Part shown: positions 24,397-33,975 of the stretch, one piece after another | How the letters are laid out: every line of letters starts with the position of its first letter | Numbering within the stretch: position 1 is the first letter of the stretch | Assembly (NCBI RefSeq): GCF_023053635.1 | Contig: NC_086188.1 | Span: 3,861,001-3,925,000 of the forward strand | Source of the DNA: Elgaria multicarinata webbii | Lineage: Eukaryota; Chordata; Lepidosauria; Squamata; Anguidae | DNA: 64,000 nucleotides | Direction: 5' to 3' | Position numbers and translations under genes: made by a program | The notes under the pieces: generated by a model | Databases searched by the model: none | What the model was told of the DNA's origin: nothing | What the model saw: only the letters and a program-made list of their open reading frames with translations

Positions 24397-24879
24397 GGAG
24401 CCTCCTTCCCTCCTGCCCACGTCAAGGGATACAGGGCCAGACGGCCAACGTGCAAATCCCACAATCGCCTCTTCCTGGCACCAGAAATACAGCAAATGAA
24501 ACCATTCACCACACGCTGCCGGGTCCTAACGCCCCAGTTCCCCTGGCAGGGATGGCGCTTGCTAAAGGAAAAGGGTGGCAGCCGCCAGATCTCACCGTAC
24601 CCTAAAAGTTTGCTGCCGCAGCGCTGGACCAAGGCCTGGGTTCGAATCCCCACTCAGCTGTCAAGCTCCCTGGGTAGGTGCCAGTGAGCTAACCACTCTG
24701 GCCTACCTGGTGGGGTTGTTGTGAGGCCAGAATTGAGGGAAGGGAGAAAAGGGGGGGAGAGAGGGAGAAAGATGCTTAAGGGGAAGAGCCTGGAGGCGAC
24801 CAGAGGAGGCAGAAGCGGGTCAAAGCCCACCTGGCTGAGGCCTCCCAATCTCTGGTTGGTCGGAGAAGCGCTCTGCCCA

Positions 24880-25459
24880 TGCTCAGAGGCACTGCCTTAC
24901 TGCCCTGCCGCGCTCTCTCCCCCTTCCTGGGTACCTTCTGCACGCGCTCAGAGGCGCCCTCGCTCTTCTCGCCGCTTCCCCGACCTGGCAGCGCAGGGGG
25001 AGGAGGAGGAGAAGGGACAGCAGCAGCAGCAGCCACTTCCGGGTTCCCCGGCACGTGACCGGGAAAGAGCGTCGCCAAAATGCGCAGGGCAGCACTTCCG
25101 GTTCCCCATGGAAGTGTGCGGAAGCGGTGGTAAGGAGAACCATAGAGATTGGAAAGGAAGGAGGGGGAGAGCGGTTCTTTATCTCTTTCTTTCCCTCCCT
25201 CAAGGAACTTACCCTCCAGAGAGACCAAACGGAGTGGGTGGCTCTTCTATTTCCTGGTCTCTCCCCCCACCCCACCCCATTCTGCGGCATTTGGCTCCAT
25301 TGCCGCCGCGGCCTCTCTCTACAGCCCCGCAAATGGCGGCGCCCAAGGGTGAGGGCGAGAACCGGAAGTCGCAGCGTGGCTGCTCTGCCGCCTTTCCTCT
25401 ATGGCAGCATGGTCACGTCGGAAGACGGGCGCCGCGAAGGGACCGTCCTGGTCGTATCG

Positions 25460-25498
<39 letters not shown>
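24880..25498. promoter_or_regulatory. Shared HPS4/SRRD bidirectional promoter
   Basis: GC-rich stretch between the divergent genes. Visible sites: ETS-type CACTTCCGG (25035-25043, 25091-25099) and CCGGAAGT (about 25361-25368), and a CACGTGAC E-box (25052-25059). An (AGC)n tract lies at 25020-25034. HPS4 needs a noncoding first exon here because its coding start is 1.7 kb away at 23239. Transcription starts are not visible from sequence alone. Confidence 0.6.
25462..25497. repeat. (CTG)12 repeat next to SRRD start codon
   Basis: Twelve pure CTG units end two bases before the ATG at 25499. In the SRRD frame they would read as cysteine codons. Confidence 0.97.
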
Positions 25499-28400
25499 AT
25501 GGAACCCGACGGGGCGGGCGATGGCTGGGTCCGCCCGGCGGGGAAGAGGCGGCGGCGGCGGCGCAAGAAGGGGGCGCGGGAGGGCAGCCCGGAGCTTGGC
25601 TCGGTGGAACTGCAGCGGCGGCGGCTGCAGGAGGCTCGGTGAGGGCGGAGGGAGAGAAAGAGACCCAAATGCAGCGTCGGACTGCAAGTCCCATCATCCC
25701 CAGTATGCATGGAGCCGGGCTGGGTGACCAACGCTGAAAGCCCAGCACCGCAGGAGGATTGGTGGACCAACGGCTGTGTCCTCTGAGGATGATGGGACTT
25801 GCAGTTAGGGATGATGGGACTTGCAGTTAGCCGTTCAGATGCCGCTTCCTGGCAGCATCGGGTGGTCCAGTGCGCGAGACGAGGTGCTGAGTCCGGTAGA
25901 CCCACCTTGGCCTGACCCGGCAGGGCTCCAGCCCCATCCTTACTCTGCGCGTGCACCACACAGGCCTTGCACCCTGCTAATAGGGCAATACTGCTTCAAG
26001 AGTTAGCTCAGTCATCCTTACAACAGCCCTGCAAGGCAGGGCCAGGCGGGTGGTTCCAAAACTGGGAGCTGGAGCTAGAAACAGCCTGTGCACGACCACG
26101 AGCGAGTTTCTGGCGGAGGCGAAATTTGAACGCGGAGCTTCCCTGGCTCACGGCTCAGTCCTTGAACCATGATGCTACTCTGATTCCCCTGGGCACCTTG
26201 TGGCCTTCCAGATGTTTTGGCCCATGATCCACTTGGCTATGCTGGCTGGAGCTGATGACAGCTTCAAACAGCTGGAGGGCCGCAAGTTACCCGCCCCAAA
26301 GCCCTTTGAACGCAGTGGAACTTGTGAGTTAAAACTGCACAGGCTGGGGATTTGCCTGCTGTTGTCTAGAATGAGAGGTTCTGGGGTGCACGTCTGCCTA
26401 GACATTGCACTCCCTCATCCCATTATGTGTGGGCTGGTAGGGGGCCCAACAGTACTGGAAGAAAACTCGGCCCATGCTCAAGGATAGAGCACTCTCCACA
26501 TGCCCACTGGCATTTAAATGCAGGTCCTGGGATGAAAAACTGGTGGCTCCCGACTACTATTGCTCCTGCACTAAAATAAACGCCCCTTTTCCTCTCCTCC
26601 CCGTCTTTCTCTTCCAGCTCCGAACTGCAAAGCTCAGAGTTCTGGGATTCTAGTCTAGGTAAGTCTTGTGCCCAATTCTTCCCTTGGCAAGATTATTAGC
26701 TTACTGTACTCGACGTGGGCTGGAAGATGCTTAATGCATGCCTGGATTACTGTGTGTTTGTGAAAGAACAGGTCTTTCTTTCATTTATATCCTTCAAACG
26801 CCTCTTGAAAACGTATCCTTTTTAGACAAGTTTCCCCTGGACTTCTGCATATTGTGATTTTAGTTGTAAACTGCCCAGAGAGCCTTGGTTATTGGGCAGT
26901 ATTAAAAAATGTAATAAATAAATAAATCCCGGCTTTCTACCAACGCAGGGAAGCTTACAACAAAATACAAATTAAAACAAAACCTTAATTAGAGCACAGC
27001 TATCAATGTCTACTAGTCCGGATGGTTTTGTGCTTCCTCCAGTACCAGAGGCAATATGCTTACGTGCTGGGGAACATGGGCAGGAGGGTGCTGTTGCATT
27101 GCTTGTGGGTTTCCTCACAGGCAACTGGTTGGCCATTGGGTGAACAGAATGCTGGACTAGATGGACCCTTGGTCTCCAGCATGGCTGTTACCGTATTTCT
27201 TCGATTCTAAGACGCCATTGATTGTAAAACGCACACTAATTTCAGTACCACCAACAGAAAAAAATTCTGTTTGATTCTAAGAAATAATAAACACACCTGC
27301 GTTCTAGGACGCACCCTGTTTTTAGAGATGTTTATATGGAGGGGGAAAGTGCGTCTTAGTATCAAAGAAATGTGGTACGTTCTTCTTCATTGATGTGATC
27401 CGCTGTCACAAGAGGCAGGTGGGAGAGTTTGACTGGAGGAGGCAGCTGTCCGTTGTGACAGCCACGTCTCCGGAGGCAGACTTAATTCTGCAGAAAAGGG
27501 TCTGGGGATTAACAATACAGGACAATAATTGGATTTCATTCCTTGATGGTAGCCTTCGGCATCTGGTCGGCCGTTGGCCTTTGCTGTGATCCAGCTGAGC
27601 TCTTCTCCTAGACTCACTCCAGCCTCTTCCTCCTGATCCAGGAACCATCTTAAACTCTCTCAGGAAACACCTGTTGGCCGGGCGGACAGACCCCGAGCCC
27701 ACAGTGGAGAAAGCGCTCGGTGCCTTAGAGAACCTGTGTCTCACCGCACCAGCTGAGACAGTCCTTGAACCCACCACCCAGCCACCGCAAAAACCCAACG
27801 GCGGAGTGGGCGGCTTGGAGTGCGTGTGCTACGGTGTCGGGAACTTCTCCTCTTGCGTCAAGGCGCGCTACCAGCTGGCCTTCCTGCTGCTGCTGCTGCA
27901 GCACCTCGAGGTGAGGGCAGCGGTCCGTCAGGCTGAGTTTGAGGGTGTCGCTTCGTGAGAATCGCGCCGTGTTCCATTTCTCTTTGCAGATCCCAGAGAA
28001 TCGGTGTTTCGTGTTTGACCCTGTCTTCGCCACATTGGAAATCGAAGTCCTTCGGGATCTCGGCCTGACTGTGCTCTTGGAGAACGAGGTGAGCTCCGGA
28101 GAAAGGGGAGCAGCTAACCAGAATCCTGGGGCTGAGAATCTCGCAAAGGAAGGCGGTCAGGGTACCGGCCCAGCCGTTGATGGGTGGAGGGGGCAGATAC
28201 CTGTTTGCGAGGCTGCCCAAGCCTTTATTAAATCCCTAGGGATTGGCGGTAGGCCTCGAGTGACGTCTGCTCTATGCACTGCTTTGTTTGCCCCCAGGAG
28301 GGGAAACGGCCTGTCCGCGATCCTACCGTCTTCTACATGATTCACTGTGGGAAGGCTCTGTACAACAACCTGCTGTGGAGCAACTGGTCCGCAGAGGCCC

Positions 28401-30853
28401 TCTCCAAAACGGCCATCATTGGGAATAGCTTCAAGGGCATCGAAGAAAGGTACGGGGGCCTTCCGCTCCCCTCATCCCAGTGCAGGGAGGCAGAACGTCA
28501 GGGGTTGCCTCTTCCGGTCCGGAGTTTGGGGGTGCTCTTGGATCCAGAACTGTCACTTGAGGCACAGGTGAACTCAGTGGCAAAGAGCACCTTCTATCAG
28601 CTTAGGCTGATATACCAGCTGCGCCCTTATCTGGACAGAGATAGCCTAGCTACAGTGATCCATGCTCTGATAACCTCTCGTTTGGATTACTGCAATGCGT
28701 TATACGTGGGGCTGCCTTTGAAAACGGTCCGGAAACTTCAACTGGTACAAAACAGGGCAGCACGCTTACTAACAGGGACTGGCCGACGAGACCACATCAC
28801 GCCAGTCCTTTCCCAGCTTCATTGGCTGCCAGTCCAGATCCGGGCCCAATTCAAAGTGCTGGTACTAACATTTAAAACCTTAAACGGCTTGGAGCCAGGC
28901 TATCTGAAGGAATGCCTCCTCCCGTATGTGCCTGTCTGCACTTTAAGGTCATCCTCAGGGGTCCTTCTCCACAAGCCCCTGCCAAAGGAAGTGAGGCAGG
29001 TGGCTACCAGGAGCAGGGCCTTCTCTGCTGTGGCACCCCGGCTGTGGAATGAGCTCCCCAGAGAGGTCTGCCTGGCGCCTACATTATATGCTTTTAGACG
29101 CCAGCTGAAGAACTTTTTATTCTCCCAGCATTTTAACAGTCTATAAATAAATTTTAACTTGGGTGTTTTAAATTTGTAATTTTGCATTGCTGCTGTTTTT
29201 ATCTGGTTGAGCTTTTATATTGTATTTTATATTATGGTTTTATACTTTAAATGTTTTTAATTTTTGTGAACCGCCCAGAGAGCTCTGGCTATTGGGCGGT
29301 ATAGAAATGCAATAAATAAATAAATAAATAAATAAATACCTGAAGTCCCCCAGTGCCTACACAAGAACAGGGCTGTTATCTGGCATTTGGCTTCCAACAC
29401 TCGTAATTCCCCACTGGATTTTGAAAACCAAACTTCTTTTCACGGACCAATTTGCTGAGGATTCTTGCCAGCACGATTGTAGCGGGTGCAATTTAGCAAC
29501 TGCCGCTTCCCGCATAGAGGGCTTGGGAGAATGTTCTGTTCAGTATACAGTGGAGTTGAGGGTGTGTGTTCCCCCCCCCCCCGCTTCCAAATATTTTCTG
29601 ATGCTGTCTGCCCCCACTCTTGTTTCTAGGGTGCTGACCAAGATATTCCAACAGGATTATTGTTACATCGCAAAGGTAGGGCTCTGTTGTATTAAATAGG
29701 AGTAATCGTTTCCCATTTAATAGGATTCCCTCATTCATCAGCATCTCGTTTGGGAAACTAATCAATCCTCGCGCTTTCCTACGCCTTCGTACTGCTGGCC
29801 TTTGTTCTTTCGCTGTTCGGGAGAGCTGAGCACGCTCGATCAAAGCAAAACGTCTCGCAGAGCAACTAAAAGCTATTTTGCTTACAAACAACATCGATAA
29901 GCGCTTCAGTCCTAATGAGCCCCAACTTTCGGATCCCGCCAAACCAGGATACGGCAGGTTAGGCCGCGGCTCTTCTGCACATTAATCACGTTAAAATTTT
30001 GCTACTCGTCAGCTGCTGGATTTCTTTTACGCCCGGAGATCATCTCTGCAAATAGTTCTAGCTCGTGTGGCGCAGAGCAGTAAAGCAGTCGAAACTCTCC
30101 CCACGGCCTGAGTTCGATCCCAGCGGAAGCTGGTTTCAGGCAGCCGGCTCGGGTAGACTCAGCCTTCCATCCTCCCGAGGTCGGTAAAATGAGTACCCAG
30201 CTAGCTGGGGGAAAGGGAATAACGGCCGGGGAAGGCAACGGCAAACCACCCCGCTATAAGGCCTGCCAAGAAAACGTCAGCGAAAGCAGGCGTCCCTCGA
30301 GGAGTCAGCAATGACTCAGTGCTTGCACGAGAGGTTCCTTTCCTTTCCCCTATTACCAAGTAGCTTAAATTAGACCACACAAATACTGAGAGAGCACGCT
30401 TTGACGGAACGGAAAGCAGTGGTTAAGGTGGGTTATGTAATGGGTGGGAGGTTCAAGATTGGAGGAAGAGGCAAACTATCCTGCTTGGGTGATGGTGCAG
30501 CTTTCCAAAAGATGGCAAAAAGCCAGTTCATTTGGACCTGTTGCTGGTAATACCTGTATCTTGTTACCACATTAACAGTAAAGATTCCTAACCACCCCTT
30601 TCAAGGGCCCGTTCAATTCTATGGAAAACGTTAACTCTCCCTTATTGCGCTTCCCCACGTCTAGGTTTTAACAGCGACCCACGAAGACGCCTTTCCTTCT
30701 CACCGACAATATCTGGACGTCTTTAATGACACCTCTGTCCACTGCTTCCCTTTGCACAAACTGAGGGACCTTCCCCGAGAGGTCTGGGAGTTCCACGAAG
30801 AGCCAGTTTACCGGGATGAAGATCAGGTAGAGATCGTCAGGAAGAAACAATGA
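25499..30853 (+). CDS. SRRD: SRRD, SRR1 domain-containing protein
   Basis: Seven coding exons: 25499-25638, 26618-26658, 27642-27910, 27990-28088, 28298-28449, 29630-29675, 30665-30853 (stop). All have GT-AG introns and phases agree, giving 311 aa (human about 339). The SRR1-like domain starts near residue 120: [82 protein letters not shown]. The family is named for plant SRR1, linked to clock and light signalling; the vertebrate role is poorly known, with links to heme and circadian control. The N-terminus is basic ([14 protein letters not shown]). I chose the ATG at 25499 because [20 protein letters not shown] fits the human start; an in-frame ATG at 25409 has a better context and would add 30 residues including 12 cysteines. 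Intron 5 carries an L2 that stays open in frame with exon 5. Confidence 0.94.
25672..25836. mobile_element. Foldback MITE fragment
   Basis: The ggactgcaagtcccatcatc arm is followed by inverted gatgatgggacttgcagtta copies, the last one duplicated in tandem (25790-25830). In SRRD intron 1. Confidence 0.6.
26790..26930 (+). mobile_element. L2-type 3' tail
   Basis: The actgcccagagagccttgg tail with (AAAT)n, in SRRD intron 2. Confidence 0.65.
27000..27185 (+). mobile_element. CR1 3' tail fragment
   Basis: Carries gctggggaacatgggcagga and tgctggactagatggaccct, as in other CR1 tails here. Confidence 0.75.
27191..27375. mobile_element. MITE, Tc1/mariner-like, copy 2
   Basis: CCGTATTTCTTCGATTCTAA terminus, inverted partner at the right end, and TA on both sides (27189-27190, 27376-27377). 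Homologous to 5863-6030. Confidence 0.8.
28495..29336 (+). mobile_element. L2 LINE ORF2 C-terminus and 3' tail
   Basis: Encodes an uninterrupted reverse-transcriptase C-terminus: [80 protein letters not shown], ending HFNSL at 29146. The tail ends in gggcggtatagaaatgcaat and (AAAT)n. It begins about 45 bp after the SRRD exon 5 donor, on the same strand. Confidence 0.9.
30058..30352 (+). mobile_element. tRNA-derived squamate SINE
   Basis: A-box-like gtgtggcgcagagcagtaaa, B-box-like gagttcgatccc, then tcagccttccatcctcccga and gtaaaatgagtacccagct, which match the head of Sauria-type SINEs (family knowledge), and a gaggttcctttcctttcccc end. In SRRD intron 6. Confidence 0.75.
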
Positions 30854-31264
30854 CAGCACTGCCGTTCCAGAGGATGTAAAGGAGAAGCAGGCCCAGACTT
30901 AAGCCAGTTACCTGTCACTAGCTGAGGACTAACAAACCACGTTATCTATGTTTTGGGGTTTGGACGCTGAACCGTTCTGCAGGAGACCAAAGATAAACAG
31001 ACGGCGAGCGCGAGTCGTGAACGAGCTCTGCGAAGGCTCCGCTTCTCACGTTCTCTTACCAATGGAGCTTGGAACGAGACAGGGGCAGAGCCTGCTTGAG
31101 GCTTCATCTCTCTTCCACTCTGGTGTCGTTCCTCACGCGGGAGAGGGAGTTTCCCTTCTCTTGTGGGTTAAAAGGAGGCCAAGTTGTGATCATGCCAGGA
31201 CTCAAGCAGGATTGGGCTCCTGTTTCCCCCTTCAGGGCCTGTGCCATTTACACTTCAGCTTGTT

Positions 31265-31400
31265 TTTAAAGATTACTGCAGCTTATGGTTTTATTCTGTT
31301 GTTTTATACTTTGAGTGTTTTTAATTTTTGTGAACCGCCCAGAGAGCTCCGGTTATTGGGCGGTATAGAAATGTAATAATAAATAAATAAATAAATAAAT
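31265..31400 (+). mobile_element. L2-type 3' tail
   Basis: gaaccgcccagagagctccg, gggcggtatagaaatgtaat and (AAAT)n, between SRRD and TFIP11. Its AATAAA motifs could serve as the SRRD polyadenylation signal; no clearer one is seen after the stop. Confidence 0.75.
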
Positions 31401-31624
31401 ACCATACTGTTTCTTTTGGTGGCAATGCTGTGACATGGAAATCAGATTTTAGCATTCAGTGCAGTGGTGGTGTTTTTTTTATTATTATCACGGCTTCAGC
31501 GTCTTCCAGAAAAACTATCAGAACCTTAGTCGGACTAAGTTGGACAAGGCCCATTGGGAGTCTTTTGGTTCTGGGTCTCTGGCATTTCAGTGCTACAGCG
31601 GCTAGCAAAATAAGTTAGACACGC

Positions 31625-31630
31625 TTTAAT
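31625..31630 (-). terminator. Candidate polyadenylation signal of TFIP11
   Basis: ATTAAA variant on the minus strand 214 bp after the TFIP11 stop. Confidence 0.4.
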
Positions 31631-31843
31631 TACGCAACGAGCCGTCTCAGTCCAGGGCTGAGGCCCGACGGCCTCCTTCCAAGCCCTCTCTGCAGCTTGT
31701 GACAGTTTCAAGCACGTCCCCAGACAACAGTGGCACAAACCCAGTCCTGGGAACCCCTGACTCTTGGTCCTCTGCCCCGCGAGGCGGCCACCCCGGACGC
31801 GAGGGGCGAGAGCCCTGCCCTCGGGTCCCAGCCTCTCTCGCCC

Positions 31844-33918
31844 TCACTTGGCCATGTCGATGAGGCTCTGCAGGGAGGTGGGCACCCAGGTCTTCTCGCC
31901 CTGCACGAAGACCACGCCCCGGTCGATATAGATGACGATGCGCCCAAAGGTGTAGAGCTGCTTCCCTTCGTGTCGCTTCCCGATGACCGGCATGAAGACG
32001 ATGTTGTGTTCCTCCGCCTTGGTCTGGATCAAGTCCTTGAAGTTCATGGGCACGGAGCCGGCGGCCATGCCGATCCCCCGCTGCGCCATGTTCTCGGCCT
32101 CCCGGCGCTCCTGCATCGCCTCGTACTGGAAGTCCTTCCGGCGCTCGGTGTGGGTGAGGTAGGCGATGTTCTCCCGCGCCCCCGGCTGCATGTAGCCGCC
32201 TGGGGAAAGAAACGGAGGCGGAAGTGAGAGGGGCAGCCCAGGGAGCCGCGTTGCCTCCACCGGCCCCGGCGCGCAGGATGTGCGCATCCGGGGTCAGGCA
32301 GCTGACAAAAGGTGGATCTGCGGCATTAGCAATACAGAGGGATCTTTGGGGGGAGGCAGCCAGAGGAGTCTCGCCTCTCCCATCTGCGTTTTAGTTTTGA
32401 ACCGGGGGGGGGGGGGGGGACAGAACTTCTGAAACCGGAGCGACAAGAGCAGGAGAATTAGTAGCTGGTGGACTGGAAAGAATGCTGGCTAAGGAAATAC
32501 AAGTGAAGGAGAAAGCGCTTGTCCTCTCACAGAGGGCTGCTACGGACGTCTACTCCGAAGAGCCGTTTTGCTCAATGGTGCTTACTCCCGGGCAAATGTG
32601 CGTATGAACGCAGCCTCCATTTCACATTGTGAATTATTATAAGCTACTCTTTTTGCACAGTCCCGATTCTGGCCCGCTTGCATTGGCTGCCTATACGTTT
32701 CCGAGCCCAATTCAAGGTGCTGGTTTTAACCTGTAAAGCTCTACATGGCTTGGGACCACCATACCTGAGGGAACGCCTCTCCCGACATGAACCTATCCAT
32801 ACACTGTGCTCAACATCTAAGGTCCTCCTCCGAGTGCCTACTCCGAGGGAAGCTTCCCAGTCCATCACCCAGAGGGCCTTTTCAGTGGTGGTCCCCCAAT
32901 TGTGGAATTATCTCCCCGACGAGGCTCAACTGGCACCAACATAGTTAACTTTTTGGCGCCAGGTCAAGACTTTTCTCCCAGGCATTTAACATTAAACAAC
33001 ATATGCTAAGTTGTTTGTTTTTAACGGACCCCAGAACTGTTGTTGATTAAATGGATACTGTTGTTTTTATATTTTTGATGGTTTAAAATTTTGTACTTTT
33101 TAAGGTTCCCTGTTTTTAATTTTTGTGAACCGCCCAGAGAGCTTCGGCTAGGGAGCGGTATATAAATTTAATAAATAAATAAATAAATTTAATGATCTCA
33201 TTCTCTCAGGTGAAGCAGATGTCATTCTAAACAAGCAAACAAAGAGCCAATAGCTATGGCCGGGAGCGTGGGCCACCAGTGAGGGAGGAAGCAGCAGCCA
33301 GGCACCTCTCCATCGTGCCTGGGTCCAGCTCCAGCTCAGAGCCCCCTCCCTCCTGCTACCAACTGTCTCTGCAGAGGCCACCAGTGAGGGAGGAAGCAGC
33401 AGCCAGGCACCTCTCCATCATGCCTGGGTCCAGCTGAAAGCCCCCTCCCTCCTGCTACCAACTGTCTCTGCAGAGGCCACCAGTGAGGGAGGAAGCAGCA
33501 GCCAGGCACCTCTCCACCGTGCCTGGGTCCAGCTCCAGCTGAGAGCCCCCTCCTTCCTGCTACCTACTGTCTCTGCAGAGGCCACCAATGAGGGAGGAAG
33601 CAGCAGCCAGACACCTCTCCATCGTGCCTGGGTCCAGCTCCAGCTGAGAGCCCCCTCCCTCCTGCTGCCAACTGCCAACTTTAACTGCTGAACTTTGCAA
33701 CTAAGATTGTAGTGCCTGAATTTGCTTTCCTTTCCCCCCTCCTCCTCCTCCTCCTCCTCCCTCCCAATCCCCTTTCCTTTTGTGTCATGTCTTTTAGACT
33801 GTAAGCCTGTGGGCAGGGACTGTCAAGAAATACTTTTGTAAGCCGCCGTGAGAGCCGTTTTTGGCTGAATGGCAGCATAAAAATGCTTAAATAAATAAAT
33901 AAATAAATAAGTGTGCAC

Positions 33919-33975
<57 letters not shown>

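Noticed and set aside
24225-24653. Frame with a long polyasparagine run (minus) or polyisoleucine/polyleucine runs (plus)
   Set aside because: Produced by the (ATT)n microsatellite; no splice context or homology.
30058-30130. Possible tRNA gene (A and B boxes)
   Set aside because: It does not fold into a proper cloverleaf by eye and continues into a SINE body; the same holds for the copies at 50503-50692 and 56735-56905.
33268-33680. CRISPR-like array
   Set aside because: Units are contiguous tandem repeats without unique spacers, in a vertebrate intron. The same applies to 21957-22112 and 46765-47142.
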